From Calditrichia bacterium (GTDB lineage Bacteria > Calditrichota > Calditrichia > Calditrichales > Calditrichaceae), in NCBI GenBank assembly GCA_026983775.1, contig JALSTK010000109.1, forward strand, positions 1-64,000: a DNA stretch of 64,000 nucleotides, written 5' to 3'. This document shows, piece after piece, positions 8,659 to 16,498 of the stretch. The notes beneath the pieces are model-generated. The model worked only from the letters and a program-made list of their open reading frames with translations. It searched no databases and was not told the origin of the DNA. The stretch's first letter is position 1; the number at the start of each line of letters is the position of its first letter. The position numbers and the translations under genes were made by a program.

Positions 8659-9750
8659 TTAGAATTTAACAGCCAGCGAAAAACGCATCGTGTCTGATAG
8701 CGGATGATCCTGGGCTGCGGAAATGTAGCTGAAATCAATAGCAAAAATATTATAACCGATACCGGCTCCAAAGGTTGCGAATTTTCTTCCGCCGAATTTT
8801 TCATTTTCATAAAAATATCCGGCACGCAGGGCGATAAGCGTTCCGTAGCGGTATTCCAAACCAACGGAGTGGGTAAAACGTTTCATACGATCCTTGATAG
8901 GTCCATTTACCCAGCTTGAGAAAAACACGGCTTTAAAAACATTATCCGAAGTTCCGTCTCTGTGTTTAACCACCAGCAGGCGATTTATATCGTACACTAC
9001 GGTAATGCTGTTGAAACCGTCATCATAGGCTTTATAGGCCAGTCCGGCCCGCAGATTGGTAGGCATGGGATCGGCCTGTTTCCGGTCGATATACGTTACT
9101 TTCGGCCCGAAATTGGACAAATTGAATCCCAAATTTAAACGGTTATCGAAAATCTTATAGGCCGGAGTCCACAGCATGCCCAGGTCCACCGCAAAGGTAG
9201 TGGCCCGTCCTTGCCGGTCTTCCGAGCCCACGCTCACATTGGTCAGATTACTCTGCACAATCTTGGCATTAATGCCTACCCCCAGATTTTCCTCTAATTT
9301 GGTAGCATAACTTAAGGTCAACGCATATTCGAAGGAATCAAATGTGCCCAATTCATTCCCGGTCTCATCGGTCCACACATTTTTACCCAAATTAAGAAAG
9401 GTTATACTGGCTCCGACCATGCCTACATCATTGATATACATACGACCGGCCATATAATCATAGAACAAATCGCTAAAATTGAATTGAGGCAGCCATTTGG
9501 CATGCATAAATGAAATTTCGCGCGGTTTATCCACTTCCGGATCGTCATATTGAAAAGCCAAACCGGCCGGATTCCAGAAGATGGCGGTTGCATCATTAAC
9601 GAGAGCAGCGCCGGATTCCCCCATACCTCCGTTCCGGGCACCGGGTGTAATCAACAGGAACGGTACAGCCGCTTCCCCCTGGGCAAATAACTGCTGCATG
9701 GGGATCAGCATCAGAATTGCCATCGATAAAAACATCATAAATCGTTTCAT
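8659..9750 (-). CDS. PorV/PorQ-family outer-membrane protein (second PorV paralogue)
   Basis: The start is set at the ATG at 9750 because a strong ribosome binding site (GGAGG, 9759-9763) lies 8 bases upstream. This gives 363 residues. A signal peptide (about 1-23, ending LFAQ) is followed by the family signature at the mature N-terminus: PGARNGGMGESGAALVNDATAIFWNPAGLA. The rest is a series of amphipathic beta-strands ending in FSLAVKF with a C-terminal Phe, as expected for an outer-membrane barrel of the FadL-like PorV/PorQ (UPF0164) group. In T9SS, PorV carries cargo to the sortase PorU. A second PorV-like gene (33317-34330) sits directly beside the sortase, so this copy may serve specific cargo such as the M6-like protein encoded next. 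The leader is unusual (see 9751-9942). Confidence 0.85.
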   Translation of the reverse strand: MKRFMMFLSMAILMLIPMQQLFAQGEAAVPFLLITPGARNGGMGESGAALVNDATAIFWNPAGLAFQYDDPEVDKPREISFMHAKWLPQFNFSDLFYDYMAGRMYINDVGMVGASITFLNLGKNVWTDETGNELGTFDSFEYALTLSYATKLEENLGVGINAKIVQSNLTNVSVGSEDRQGRATTFAVDLGMLWTPAYKIFDNRLNLGFNLSNFGPKVTYIDRKQADPMPTNLRAGLAYKAYDDGFNSITVVYDINRLLVVKHRDGTSDNVFKAVFFSSWVNGPIKDRMKRFTHSVGLEYRYGTLIALRAGYFYENEKFGGRKFATFGAGIGYNIFAIDFSYISAAQDHPLSDTMRFSLAVKF

Positions 9751-9942
9751 AAAATTTTCCTCCAAAAAAAAACCGATTAAATGGATCAACTTCCTTTAAT
9801 CCAATTAACCGGTCCAATTATCACAAAAGCCAGTTCATTTGTTAAAGGCAGACTAATCCACTAAAAAATCTGGACTAATTATGTTCACCAAAAACCTTTA
9901 ACAAACGACTATAGGCGTTTCCTCAGATAATCAATATAAAGT
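9751..9942 (-). promoter_or_regulatory. Long structured leader of the second porV gene, possible attenuator
   Basis: From the predicted start near 9942 to the ATG the leader is about 190 bases. It contains a perfect 11-bp stem (9895-9905 with 9838-9848) enclosing a 9-bp inner stem (9871-9879 with 9852-9860, two G-U pairs, 10-base loop). A terminator-like hairpin follows at 9773-9812, whose nine-base T run directly touches the ribosome binding site. A segment of the inner stem (9856-9865) could instead pair with the 3' arm of the terminator (9777-9786, 9 of 10 with one G-U). That would allow mutually exclusive folds. This reading is by eye, and I do not recognise a known riboswitch class. Confidence 0.45.
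9764..9812 (-). terminator. Intrinsic terminator hairpin abutting the porV ribosome binding site
   Basis: On the minus strand, 9799-9812 pairs with 9773-9786 (14 positions, one mismatch and one G-U) around a 12-base loop. Nine T residues (9764-9772) follow. The hairpin could end transcripts of the accA-thioesterase-Trm112 operon. However, a good promoter (9949-9977) lies upstream of it, so transcripts from there to porV must pass through it. Confidence 0.65.
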
Positions 9943-9948
9943 GAGCAA

Positions 9949-9977
9949 AATATAAGCGCTAAGTACAATTTTGTCAA
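9949..9977 (-). promoter_or_regulatory. Strong sigma-70-like promoter upstream of the second porV gene
   Basis: A perfect -35 TTGACA (9972-9977) and a -10 TATATT (9949-9954) are separated by 17 bases. The promoter starts 20 bases after the Trm112 stop codon, and the predicted start is near 9942. Confidence 0.7.
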
Positions 9978-9996
9978 GTACTTTTTGCACACCTGC

Positions 9997-10161
9997 TCAG
10001 AATGATTCCGCTTCTTCTAAAAGCATAATCGGTATATCGTCTTCAATCTTGAATTTTAATCGACAATTGGGACAGATTAAAAGGTTATGCGCTTCATCAT
10101 ATTCCAAATCCCCTTTGCATTTGGGACAGGCTAATATCTCTAAAAGTTGTTTATCAAGCAT
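9997..10161 (-). CDS. Trm112-family small zinc-binding protein (YcaR/UPF0434-like)
   Basis: A 54-residue frame from the ATG at 10159-10161 to a TGA at 9997-9999. It has two CxxC pairs, C12-P-K-C15 and C30-P-N-C33. The surrounding pattern is LLEILACPKCKGDL, then LICPNCRLKFKIEDDIPIMLLEEA, which is the Trm112/UPF0434 family signature. In other bacteria such proteins are small zinc proteins, some of which act as partners that activate methyltransferases; the bacterial role is poorly defined. The gene follows the YbgC-type thioesterase by 13 bases and is probably the last gene of the long operon that starts at 19146. The identity is clear from the motif, but the partner is unknown. Confidence 0.9.
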   Translation of the reverse strand: MLDKQLLEILACPKCKGDLEYDEAHNLLICPNCRLKFKIEDDIPIMLLEEAESF

Positions 10162-10174
10162 TGTATACCTTCAT

Positions 10175-10585
10175 TTAAAAATAGGGTTCAAGAGCCTGCA
10201 TAAAACTACGCGGCGGCCGCGTCGCCTTATAATCGGCGGAGATAAAACCGTGAGAAGAGTATCCGCTGCAGATAATTTTTTCTTCTTCGTTTCTCACCTC
10301 ATATTCTATCCGGAATTTGGCTCCGGGCTTTTTAGGCAAACGGGCTAAAATTTTTAATCGATCGTCGAAACGGGCCGGACGGAGATAGGTAACGTGAACT
10401 TCCAGTACAGGGAGCAAATATCCCTTTTGTTCCAGATCGGCATAAGAGATTCCTACCGATCGCATCAGCTCGATCCGGGCCAACTCAAACCAGATAATAT
10501 AATTCGAATGATGAGCATATTTCATCTGGTCCGCTTCCGCATAGCGCACCCGAACCAGCGATGTGTGTTCGATCATTCTTTCCAT
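10175..10585 (-). CDS. YbgC/FadM-type acyl-CoA thioesterase (4HBT hotdog fold)
   Basis: A protein of about 136 residues with the hotdog-thioesterase pattern [31 protein letters not shown] near the N-terminus; the Asp of AEAD is the likely catalytic residue. It continues with the [13 protein letters not shown] strand and a C-terminal SSHGFISAD strand. The family hydrolyses acyl-CoA or related thioesters, and YbgC proteins are often linked to envelope lipid metabolism. The start is ambiguous: the ATG at 10585 gives the longest frame, while the ATG at 10576 overlaps the accA stop as ATGA, a classic coupled start. Position directly after accA fits a role in acyl metabolism, but the substrate is unknown. 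Confidence 0.85.
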   Translation of the reverse strand: MERMIEHTSLVRVRYAEADQMKYAHHSNYIIWFELARIELMRSVGISYADLEQKGYLLPVLEVHVTYLRPARFDDRLKILARLPKKPGAKFRIEYEVRNEEEKIICSGYSSHGFISADYKATRPPRSFMQALEPYF

Positions 10586-11541
10586 GAACCCATTTTACTA
10601 TACTTATCCAGACGTTGTTCCAATAATTCCCGGCGGGGAATTTGCATCAATTCCCGTAAATGGCGCAGGATGGCTTCCTTGACTATTTGCGCGGCCTGTT
10701 CGGTATTGTGGTGGGCACCGCCTTCCGGTTCTTTAATAATTTCATCGACAATTCCCAGTTCCAGTAAATCCGGAGCCGACACCTTCATGGCTTCGGCCGC
10801 TTCGGGAGCTTTTGCCGCGTCTCTCCAAAGAATAGCGGCACAACCCTCCGGACTAATAACCGAATACCAGGAATTTTCCAGCATGAGGATACGATCGCCC
10901 ACACCGATGCCCAACGCACCGCCTGAGGCACCTTCACCGATAATCACATTAATCAGCGGGACCGGCATACGGGCCATGCGAAACAGGTTTCTGGCAATCG
11001 CCTCGGCCTGACCCCGTTCCTCGGCGCCGATTCCGGGATAAGCTCCGGGTGTATCGATTAACGTGATGATCGGTTTATCAAACTTTACGGCCAGATCCAT
11101 CACTCTTAAGGCCTTGCGATAACCTTCGGGATTAGGCATACCGAAATTACGGTACAAATTATCTTTAGTACCCCGTCCTTTTTGCTGACCGATGATAATA
11201 ACCGAAAATTCATCTAACTGAGCCAGCCCGGAAACGATCGCTCTATCATCGGCAAAATGACGGTCACCGTGCAGTTCTTCGAAATAGCTGCACATATGTC
11301 CGATGTAGTCCAGAGTATAGGGGCGCAGCGGATGACGGGCTAACTGGACCCGCTGCCAGCGGGTAAGATTGGAATAGATTTCTTTACGTAGCTGGCCCGC
11401 TTTTTTCTCCAACCGTTTTATATCATCATCGAGTTCGAGGCCGGATGAAAGGGCATACTCCCGCATTTCATGAATTTTTTCTTCCAGCTCGACAACCGGT
11501 CTTTCAAACTCGAGTACAAATTTCTGTGTTTTTAAGGCCAT
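10573..11541 (-). CDS. accA: Acetyl-CoA carboxylase carboxyltransferase subunit alpha
   Basis: A 322-residue protein of the normal AccA length. It has an N-terminal helical region ([14 protein letters not shown]). The crotonase-like carboxyltransferase core carries [18 protein letters not shown] and [20 protein letters not shown], followed by [13 protein letters not shown]. With AccD it transfers the carboxyl group from carboxybiotin to acetyl-CoA, making malonyl-CoA for fatty acid synthesis in the cytoplasm. The accD, accB and accC genes are not in the window. It is separated from the Dpm1-like gene upstream by only 6 bases and overlaps the thioesterase start, so it belongs to the long 19.1-10 kb operon. 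Confidence 0.97.
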   Translation of the reverse strand: MALKTQKFVLEFERPVVELEEKIHEMREYALSSGLELDDDIKRLEKKAGQLRKEIYSNLTRWQRVQLARHPLRPYTLDYIGHMCSYFEELHGDRHFADDRAIVSGLAQLDEFSVIIIGQQKGRGTKDNLYRNFGMPNPEGYRKALRVMDLAVKFDKPIITLIDTPGAYPGIGAEERGQAEAIARNLFRMARMPVPLINVIIGEGASGGALGIGVGDRILMLENSWYSVISPEGCAAILWRDAAKAPEAAEAMKVSAPDLLELGIVDEIIKEPEGGAHHNTEQAAQIVKEAILRHLRELMQIPRRELLEQRLDKYSKMGSWKE

Positions 11542-11547
11542 ACCGTT

Positions 11548-12273
11548 TTACACCTTATTGATGAGACTGGCAATGCGCAATTTCCAAACCAAAAAAATGG
11601 CTTCCCACATAATTTTTTTCGACAGTTTCGATTCACCCACCTGACGATCTATAAAAATAATCGGGATCTCTTTAATCCTATATCCCCTTTTCCAGGTCTT
11701 AAAAGTCATCTCGATTTGAAAGGCATATCCATTGGATTTAATATGATCCAAATCGATGTTTTCCAATACCTCTCTGCGAAAACATTTAAAGCCCCCGGTC
11801 AAATCCCGCGTAGGCATACCGGTTACAACCCGCGTATACACATTCGCAAAATAGCTTAATAACAATCGTTTCAAAGGCCAGTTAACCACATTCACACCGA
11901 GAATGTAGCGTGATCCGAGAACCAAGTCATTATCCTCAAGCGCCTTAAGAAAATTGGGTATTTCCTTCGGATCATGAGAAAAGTCGGCGTCCATCTCAAA
12001 AATGTATTCAAATCCTTGCTGAAGTGCAACTTTAAATCCGGCAATATAGGCTCTACCCAATCCTTCTTTCTTTGCTCTTTGCAAAAGATGGATCTGAGGA
12101 TTATTTTTCATCAGCCTTTTTATAACCTCGGCCGTACCGTCCGGAGAACTGTCATCAACAAACAGGATATGTATATCCGGCTGATTTTGAAAAATTGCTT
12201 TTACAAGAGGCGGGACATTTTCCACTTCATTATACGTGGGGACAATGACAATCGCCCTGGAAGCGTCAAGCAT
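11548..12273 (-). CDS. Dpm1-like polyprenyl-phosphate sugar synthase (GT2)
   Basis: A 241-residue GT-A glycosyltransferase. The motifs follow dolichol/polyprenol-phosphate mannosyltransferases in order: VPTYNEVENV (11-20), VDDSSPDGT (39-47), the DxD-type EMDADFSHDP (93-102), LGSRY, and GGFKCFRREVLE, followed by VGESKLS. It is the short, soluble form without the C-terminal membrane domain. The family moves mannose or glucose from a nucleotide sugar to a polyprenyl phosphate at the inner membrane, and the product is then used by GT-C enzymes facing the periplasm. A GT-C-like DUF2723 gene begins the same operon (16498-19146), which suggests donor and user are encoded together. The gene overlaps the RmlD gene by 8 bases. 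Which sugar is used is not known. Confidence 0.85.
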   Translation of the reverse strand: MLDASRAIVIVPTYNEVENVPPLVKAIFQNQPDIHILFVDDSSPDGTAEVIKRLMKNNPQIHLLQRAKKEGLGRAYIAGFKVALQQGFEYIFEMDADFSHDPKEIPNFLKALEDNDLVLGSRYILGVNVVNWPLKRLLLSYFANVYTRVVTGMPTRDLTGGFKCFRREVLENIDLDHIKSNGYAFQIEMTFKTWKRGYRIKEIPIIFIDRQVGESKLSKKIMWEAIFLVWKLRIASLINKV

Positions 12274-13168
12274 AATATTCCCGGTATTCTTTTCTAAATC
12301 GAATCAATGCCTTTTCCACGGAATCCGGTTCCCACCCCGTATAGTTAAATAATTTGTCAATCTTAAAAGAAGAATTTCTGGGACGGGGAGCCTTTTGTTC
12401 CAATTCACTGGTCTCTATCGGTTGAATTAATGAAGCGTCCAGTTCGAAAACTTCAGCAATCTTGCGGGCGAAATCATAACGACTGATCTGATCCGGACTG
12501 GACACATGAAATAAACCATACGCTTCGTTTTCCAGCAGTCGAACGATTGCTTCGGCTAAATCGGGAGCATAGGTCGGGCTGCCAATCTGGTCGGTGACCA
12601 CCTTAATCGTCTTACCTTCCTGCAATTGTTTTACGACCCAGGTAACAAAGTTGGGCCGGACCTTGTTTCCCATTCCATACAACACCTGTGTCCTGACAAT
12701 GATATATTCCAGGGATCCGGAAAGAATAATATTCTCGGCAGCCAACTTACTGCGCGCATAATTGCCCCTGGGATTGGGCTTATCGATTTCACGGTATAAC
12801 CCATCCTCTCCATCGAATACATAGTCCGTTGAAATATGGATCAGGATCGGTTTGAAAGCCACGGAACTTTCCAGAATATTTTCGATGGCATGTACATTTA
12901 CACCCCAGCAAATCTCTCGGTGTTCTTCGCATCCGTCTACGTCCGTAAAAGCCGCTGCATTAATAATGATATCCGGTTTCACATCTTCCAACAGACGTCG
13001 GGTCTGAAGACGGTTGGTTAAATCCACCGCCCGATATTCAACTTTCAATGCTTCAAGAAAATTATCCTGTTCCACGGAAGAGCCGAGTACATGATAATGA
13101 TTCTTAAAACGACGAACAAGATTCTGCCCCAACAATCCATTGGAGCCAAAAATCAATACTGTTTGCAT
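12266..13168 (-). CDS. rmlD: dTDP-4-dehydrorhamnose reductase
   Basis: The start is placed at the ATG at 13168, which gives 300 residues, the family length, and begins directly with the Rossmann strand MQTVLIFGSNGLLGQ (glycine motif at 8-14). The open frame continues 53 codons upstream but that part lies inside the PfkB gene and does not look like protein of this family. STDYVFDG (113-120) and the catalytic YARSK (Tyr137, Lys141) are present. The enzyme reduces dTDP-4-keto-rhamnose to dTDP-rhamnose with NAD(P)H. The other rml genes are not in this window, so the exact substrate is inferred from the family. It overlaps the PfkB gene by 16 bases. Confidence 0.85.
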   Translation of the reverse strand: MQTVLIFGSNGLLGQNLVRRFKNHYHVLGSSVEQDNFLEALKVEYRAVDLTNRLQTRRLLEDVKPDIIINAAAFTDVDGCEEHREICWGVNVHAIENILESSVAFKPILIHISTDYVFDGEDGLYREIDKPNPRGNYARSKLAAENIILSGSLEYIIVRTQVLYGMGNKVRPNFVTWVVKQLQEGKTIKVVTDQIGSPTYAPDLAEAIVRLLENEAYGLFHVSSPDQISRYDFARKIAEVFELDASLIQPIETSELEQKAPRPRNSSFKIDKLFNYTGWEPDSVEKALIRFRKEYREYYA

Positions 13169-14073
13169 GAAAATTCCCTTAATTTTTGCTGTAGCAGCAC
13201 CGGATCCGGTAATCCACGAAACGTCCCTGTAAGAGCGGCAATCCGATTGGCACATTTTGCCGCCTCGTGAATATCTTGTGATTTCAGATACTCGATTAAA
13301 AATCCGGCCATAAATGCATCCCCGCATCCTATGGGATCAACAACATCGATTTGGCCGGGAGGTGTTTGATCCAAACGCAGTACGTGACGACCTTCCTGGT
13401 ATACAGTCGTACTGCCGTGATGGGAACGTGTTAAATTAAGAATATTTTGTTCTTTAAAGCAAGAATTCTGTTGAAAAAATTGTAAATCCGATTGATTTTG
13501 TGCGATAGATCGAAATTCCGGCTCATTAAGTTGAATAATATCGGCCTCACGAATCCACTGTATCACCTCAGGATTATAGCGAAAGAAGCGCCTGCCATCC
13601 CCTTCTCTTCCCAATAGCAAACTATGAACATCCAGAGCAATGGTTCCCGGATAAATATGACGCAATCGCCGATAATCGGCAAAACGAATATCCCACCCGG
13701 AAATCATATTAACCAAAATAGCCGCATTGTCCAATATGATCTCCAGGACATCATAGGGCAAAGGCGGGTGGGGATATCTTGAATATTCTGTTCGCTCATC
13801 TCCGCCCTGATAGTACAAATCCACCTGATTATTGGGCCCCGTATAGGATAATAATCCCTCCGTTCGAATTTGATTGTCTGCGGCAAACAGGCTAAATACT
13901 TCATCGCGGATATCCCGGCCGACATAACTAACCGGGTACAAATAGTCGTTTTCATCCAAAACGGCACGGAACGCATTGATCGAGTACATGAGTCCGCCCA
14001 GGCTCCGAACCACGGTGCCATCCGAATAATGAATCCTATCTTTCACTATAGTACCGATAACGGCGATCTTCAT
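13153..14073 (-). CDS. PfkB-family carbohydrate kinase
   Basis: A 306-residue ribokinase-like protein. It starts MKIAVIGTIVKDRI, has a GG turn at 26-27 and a C-terminal PfkB signature DVVDPIGCGDAFMAGF. The catalytic base is Asp252 in GCGDAF, where most relatives have GAGDAF. The family phosphorylates sugars, nucleosides or related alcohols with ATP in the cytoplasm. The substrate is not evident: the gene lies between a small membrane protein and rmlD, so a role in sugar activation for glycosylation is possible but only inferred. It is spaced 19 bases from the upstream gene and overlaps rmlD. Confidence 0.85.
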   Translation of the reverse strand: MKIAVIGTIVKDRIHYSDGTVVRSLGGLMYSINAFRAVLDENDYLYPVSYVGRDIRDEVFSLFAADNQIRTEGLLSYTGPNNQVDLYYQGGDERTEYSRYPHPPLPYDVLEIILDNAAILVNMISGWDIRFADYRRLRHIYPGTIALDVHSLLLGREGDGRRFFRYNPEVIQWIREADIIQLNEPEFRSIAQNQSDLQFFQQNSCFKEQNILNLTRSHHGSTTVYQEGRHVLRLDQTPPGQIDVVDPIGCGDAFMAGFLIEYLKSQDIHEAAKCANRIAALTGTFRGLPDPVLLQQKLREFSCKQY

Positions 14074-14092
14074 GTTATGATCCGCATATAGG

Positions 14093-14509
14093 CTAAAAAG
14101 TTTTGATTATCAAACCGGTTACTTCCTCACCAAAACAGGAATAAATCAACTCCGGCACCTGAAGCCGGGTGACCGCTTTATTGAACAGTCCGTCATTTAC
14201 TCCCTCTTCATTCGGCCAGGAAGGACCGAACCTTATTTGAATCGGGTCGTTGGGTCGTTCTTTAATCAACGTGAGTCTGTTTCCGGGCTGATCTCTACGA
14301 TAGATTTCGATCCAAAACCAATCTCTTTCGATAAGTTCTTTAATCCGCCGCTGAAATCTTTCTCGTCGTTTTTTATTCAAATAGACTAAACGTTTCTGTC
14401 TTCTTTTGGCCCGTTGTTTGACTAATACTTTTCTTTTTATAAAAGTAGAGGCCAGAAGCAAAGCCGTAAATCCGGCTACCCAAAAGATAACCAGGAAAAA
14501 GGAACGCAT
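14093..14509 (-). CDS. Small membrane-anchored basic protein, unknown
   Basis: A 138-residue protein that I do not recognise. It has one N-terminal membrane segment (about residues 4-22) followed by a very basic stretch with many Arg and Lys (24-60), so the N-terminus is likely outside and the rest cytoplasmic. The remaining 75 residues are predicted to be beta-rich soluble protein (WFWIEIYRRD, LTLIKERPNDPIQIRFG). It sits 2 bases after the stop of the DUF4837 lipoprotein gene and 19 bases before the PfkB gene. It is therefore certainly part of the same transcription unit, but the context gives no specific function. Confidence 0.65.
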   Translation of the reverse strand: MRSFFLVIFWVAGFTALLLASTFIKRKVLVKQRAKRRQKRLVYLNKKRRERFQRRIKELIERDWFWIEIYRRDQPGNRLTLIKERPNDPIQIRFGPSWPNEEGVNDGLFNKAVTRLQVPELIYSCFGEEVTGLIIKTF

Positions 14510-14511
14510 TT

Positions 14512-15537
14512 TTATTTCTTATCGGTCAGCTCAAAAGTATGCGCAATCACTTCCAACTGGTCTAAAAACGGCTCTTTCAGTTTACCCGGAGCCATAACGG
14601 CAATATCGATAAAATGTATGACCGAATCGAGTTGGTCATACACGGCATACATGCGGAACGGGCCTCCAACCAGCAACGAATCATTACGCCATATTCCGAC
14701 TACTTTCTTTGTAGGCCGTCCTTCAAAGTCGACGGTGGTCAGGTAGGTTTCATCCCCTACCACCACATCGCCTCCGTAATATGTTTTGGCCATTCGGTTA
14801 CGAATAGCAATCAGGGAATTCATATTCAACAGGCTGCTATCCCCTTTTGTCTGCCAGATGGATATCCAACGATCGGGATAAAGACGCCGGAGCCAGACAT
14901 ATTTTTTATCCACATCCTGATTGGCAATAAAATAGTCGTGTTGCAAACGGACCTTCCAGCCATAATGTGTACTCAGATATTTTTCCAGGTCTTTCAGTTC
15001 CCCCTGCTCAAACATTCCCTTAGTTAAACGCGCATAATACTTTTTTTCAAACGTTTTGTATATCTGATCCTTGAAACGATTAAAACGGGTTTTAAAATCC
15101 CGAATGGTGGGAGCATACATAATTAAGCCGACCTGATCTCTGGCGAATAAATCGTTATTATAGAAATAAAAATAATTGCTGTCGGCTATTTCCTGCTTGA
15201 ACTGCTTCGGCAAAATTTTAGTCAAATAATCGCTAACCGGTCCGGAACTATCGGCCGTACCCAGGAAAAAAAGGTTCATCCTCGATTTGAATTCACTTAG
15301 TTTATTAAGAGGAATCCAGGTTATATAGAATGTTTTTTCCGAATGAGGCGTGTATATTTCCTTCTCAAAGACGGCTTCTACCTGATCGCCTACCCGGGCA
15401 TAGAGCGCGGAATCTGCAAATAAAAAAATACGATGCTGATAGCCCATAGTGCTCGGTTTCAGATTACAGCCATTCAGCATCCAAAGTATGAGCAGGAGGA
15501 ATATGGCTAAACTTCTAATCAGAATTTTTCGCAACAT
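14512..15537 (-). CDS. DUF4837-family lipoprotein
   Basis: A 341-residue protein with an N-terminal hydrophobic segment (8-20) ending in a lipobox (LNGC, lipidated Cys24). The rest matches the plan of DUF4837 lipoproteins common in Bacteroidota and relatives: an early GSADS-like FADSALYARVGDQVEAVFE segment, IMYAPTIRDFKTRF, and the late DLEKYLSTHYGWKVRLQHDYF. The function of the family is unknown. Lipid attachment and likely outer-membrane location are inferred from the lipobox and the presence of lol genes. It overlaps the upstream flippase-like gene by 23 bases, which points to coupled translation. Confidence 0.8.
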   Translation of the reverse strand: MLRKILIRSLAIFLLLILWMLNGCNLKPSTMGYQHRIFLFADSALYARVGDQVEAVFEKEIYTPHSEKTFYITWIPLNKLSEFKSRMNLFFLGTADSSGPVSDYLTKILPKQFKQEIADSNYFYFYNNDLFARDQVGLIMYAPTIRDFKTRFNRFKDQIYKTFEKKYYARLTKGMFEQGELKDLEKYLSTHYGWKVRLQHDYFIANQDVDKKYVWLRRLYPDRWISIWQTKGDSSLLNMNSLIAIRNRMAKTYYGGDVVVGDETYLTTVDFEGRPTKKVVGIWRNDSLLVGGPFRMYAVYDQLDSVIHFIDIAVMAPGKLKEPFLDQLEVIAHTFELTDKK

Positions 15538-16498
15538 GATGTTCTCCTAACTTGTTTTGTTTTTTCTGCAGAATGAAAAGGACCGCGCCCCAGGCGGATA
15601 TTACCATGGGGATGATCAAATTCATAAAAGAGAGCGAAATAGCAGCTGCACTGGAAATCCCGATTCTTCCCAACAGGCTGACGAATCCCAGATCCCGAAT
15701 CCCCACCCCATTAATAGAGGGAAGCATGGTCAAAACAAATGTGACCGGAACAACCATGAACAGATAACTCAGCTCAATATGCAAATCAAAAGCCAGGGCC
15801 AGAAAATAATTCATCATCACGATGGAAGCCTGAGAAGCAAGCGAAAGTATGAAAACGTAAATTAGAACCCGTCTGCGTGCACTAAAATGATGAATCGCCT
15901 CGAAGAGCTTATTCAATTTCTCACCGATACTGAAAATAGTAAACTTGTCAAACATTTTCAAGACCAGCTTGAAAGGCCGGTTTTGAATAATGATGACAAA
16001 AAAAACCAGGATGGAGGTAAAGAGCGCGATGGAAAGAAGAACCAGGCGCTTACTGTGAAACCTCTGAGAGACAAAGAAGAGAGCAATAATAGCCAGCAAA
16101 AGGGTGGCAGCAATACCTAACATACGTTCGATGATGACACTGGCAAAGCTGGTCGTCCGGTCGCCTGTATCCTGATTGACTTTATAGATACGCATTAAAT
16201 CACCACCGATACTGGTAGGTAAAAAATTATTGAAAAACATACCGATTAAATAAAAACCGAATAAGCGGCTCAATTTTACATCCGCATGGTATCCTTTCAA
16301 CAATACCTGCCAACGGAAAGACATGATGAAAATCGCCAGAAGGATAAACAATAAAGCCCAGAACAGATGCCACAGGCCGTGGGTCGCATCCACTCGGGTG
16401 AATACTTCCCATATTTTCCGCGGTTCTGCCCTATAGATCAAATAAGACAGCAGACTTACGGAAATTAAAATTTTTATGAATGTCTTGAGATGACGCAT
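15515..16498 (-). CDS. Flippase-like integral membrane protein (LPG synthase TM / UPF0104 family)
   Basis: A 327-residue polytopic protein with about eight hydrophobic segments. It carries the family signature FYLIGMFFNNFLPTSIGGDLMRIYKV at about 82-107, and MVVPVTFVLTMLPSINGVGIRDLGFVSLLGRIGIS at about 244-278. Relatives include the membrane part of lysylphosphatidylglycerol synthase and AglD-type proteins linked to polyprenyl-phosphate sugars or lipid flipping. In this operon, with a Dpm1-like enzyme and a DUF2723 transferase, a role in moving a lipid-linked sugar across the inner membrane is plausible but inferred. It overlaps the DUF2723 stop by one base (TAATG arrangement). Confidence 0.85.
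   Translation of the reverse strand: MRHLKTFIKILISVSLLSYLIYRAEPRKIWEVFTRVDATHGLWHLFWALLFILLAIFIMSFRWQVLLKGYHADVKLSRLFGFYLIGMFFNNFLPTSIGGDLMRIYKVNQDTGDRTTSFASVIIERMLGIAATLLLAIIALFFVSQRFHSKRLVLLSIALFTSILVFFVIIIQNRPFKLVLKMFDKFTIFSIGEKLNKLFEAIHHFSARRRVLIYVFILSLASQASIVMMNYFLALAFDLHIELSYLFMVVPVTFVLTMLPSINGVGIRDLGFVSLLGRIGISSAAAISLSFMNLIIPMVISAWGAVLFILQKKQNKLGEHHVAKNSD

Noticed and set aside
13169-13327. N-terminal extension of rmlD
   Set aside because: The 53 codons lie inside the PfkB gene, look unlike the family and the Rossmann fold starts at 13168.
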